Source of the DNA: Closterium sp. NIES-65
Taxonomy: Eukaryota; Streptophyta; Zygnematophyceae; Desmidiales; Closteriaceae
DNA: 64,000 nucleotides
Direction of reading: 5' to 3'
Assembly: GCA_948144175.1 (NCBI GenBank)
Contig: CANXME010002513.1
Coordinates: 51,001 to 115,000, forward strand
Shown: piece after piece, positions 63,315 to 64,000 of the stretch
How the letters are laid out: the number at the start of each line of letters is the position of its first letter
Numbering within the stretch: position 1 is the stretch's first letter
Program-made: the position numbers and the translations under genes
The notes under the pieces: generated by a model
Database searches by the model: none
Told to the model about the DNA's origin: nothing
The model's input: only the letters and a program-made list of their open reading frames with translations

Positions 63315-63449
63315 TGTGAAAAGGCTGAACGAGAATGAATGAACTATGAGTGAAGTGAGTACAAATAGCAAACCCTAATTGGGTTGTACCCCCTATGGGA
63401 TACCCCACTATAGCCTACACAACAGCATAAGCTATATAATGTTCTGACA
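63315..63449 (-). repeat. 5' LTR of copia B2
   Basis: Similar to the 132-bp LTR of B1 through the ACCCTAATT..GGGTTGTACC core and the GTTCTGACA end. Confidence 0.85.
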
Positions 63450-63704
63450 CGTCGCTTGCTGTTACGTAACCTCCAGGCGGTTACAGCTCGCAACCTCCAG
63501 TTGCGGTTTGATGTGGTACGCGCCTTTTCGACTTCATACTCCTTTTGTTGTGCTTCAGTATCGGGTGAGGTTTGATACTACAGAAAATTATAAATTTTGA
63601 AAGTGTAATGAAATGTAACACTTTCTAAATTTTTGTATTGTGAAAAGGGGTACGTGGCCAACACAGCAAAGGTAGCGCCGAAGCGCTACTCACCTGTCGA
63701 AGTT

Positions 63705-64000
63705 TGAAGGAAGAAAGGGGATTGAACTAGCAAGAATGAGGATACAAATAGCAAACCCTAGAAGGGTTGTACTCGCTATAGAGCACCCCACTACAGGCTA
63801 GAACAATAAGATAATATTCTGACACACCCCCATAGCCAAAGTGGGGTGTAATCAGCAGAGCAGGCAAAGCAAAAACAAGCTCAGGGTGGATCACAATGTC
63901 ACCACACATTCTGAGCACAAGTTCAAGAAGAAATAGTTTAGAGTGTACAATTATAAGCAAAGCTAGTGGTAGTCACAACGGGCAAGTGAGGAGGAGGAGG
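63705..64000 (-). mobile_element. 3' end of a third B-type copia element
   Basis: The LTR at 63705-63824 (TGAAGGAAGA to TTCTGACA) is followed by sequence matching the 3' end of B1 (CACCCCCATAG, then GCTCAGGGTGGATCACAA). The body runs off the right edge, so its state and age cannot be judged. Confidence 0.75.

Larger units (their letters stand above)
58520..63449 (-). mobile_element. Ty1/copia retrotransposon B2, related to B1
   Basis: A fossil on the minus strand with a 5' LTR at 63315-63449 (about 135 bp, TGTGAAAAGG to GTTCTGACA). Parts seen: a GC-rich leader (63314-62280), gag (about 62240-61450), a glycine-rich segment (about 61440-61250), a protease region (about 60700), integrase (about 60270-59500) and the Gly/Ala/Glu/Pro linker (about 59250-58530). 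The linker closely matches B1. It is broken, with at least a few breaks. Its 5' LTR is clearly diverged from that of B1, so it is not a recent sister copy. Confidence 0.88.
55548..63584 (-). mobile_element. Ty1/copia retrotransposon A2, related to A1, with B2 inside
   Basis: A fossil on the minus strand. Its 3' LTR is 55548-55947 (TGTTGGG...CCCAACA), with a polypurine tract (GAAGGGGAG) next to it. Parts seen: reverse transcriptase and RNase H (about 56960-56030), integrase (about 57670-57000) and the protease region (about 58510-58030, including DTWFLDSCCG, also found in A1). Element B2 follows, and beyond it (63450-63584) is sequence matching the A2 LTR at about 55779-55914. The most economical reading is that B2 entered the A2 5' LTR. 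Broken, with several breaks; the age is roughly like or older than A1. Confidence 0.85.

Overview
The window is nuclear DNA of a streptophyte (the land-plant and charophyte lineage). The evidence is a class II LOB-domain (LBD) gene, a TOC1/PRR1-type pseudo-response regulator and a ZEITLUPE/FKF1-type LOV-F-box-Kelch gene, all with GT-AG introns where they are split. Exons are GC-rich with long Gln, Ala, Pro and Gly runs, introns are short (about 150-900 bp), and the Ty1/copia elements have Gly/Ala/Glu/Pro-rich linkers. This mix makes me think of a charophyte alga, perhaps a zygnematophyte such as Closterium, or less likely a bryophyte. The exact organism is a guess.

Layout. 1-4483: the 3' part of a Ty3/gypsy chromovirus. 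6487-8301: a class II LBD transcription factor with two polyglutamine tracts. 8.7-19.0 kb: a satellite-rich block. It holds a 12-bp minisatellite, a 27-bp satellite of about 166 units in unbroken phase, a 61-bp repeat, a second 12-bp array, three or four copies of a repeat about 630 bp long, and a 14-bp array. 20785-26650 (minus): TOC1, five exons, 1537 codons. 28788-32031 (plus): ZEITLUPE-like, two exons, 1031 codons. 32730-39539 (minus): an eight-exon, 800-codon protein with eight EF-hand-like motifs. 41842-64000: nested Ty1/copia elements, all on the minus strand.

How the genes relate. TOC1 and the ZTL-like gene are divergent neighbours, with start codons 2137 bp apart. In flowering plants ZTL is the blue-light-sensing F-box protein that binds TOC1 and sends it to the proteasome, so a clock repressor and its likely degradation factor lie head to head. 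The DNA between them holds three perfect Evening Elements (AAAATATCT), two of them 21 bp apart, two near-misses and two matching G-boxes. This is the most interesting feature of the window. The EF-hand gene converges on the ZTL-like gene. It is an ancient internal duplication, and the introns around six of its eight exons hold about 17 partial copies of exon ends.

The copia block records a layered history. An older copia (A1) received a younger copia (B1) with 132-bp LTRs that read as identical and a GTGAT target duplication. A short solo LTR sits in one A1 LTR. A second A-type element (A2) contains a second B-type element (B2), and a third B-type element starts at 63705 and runs out of the window.
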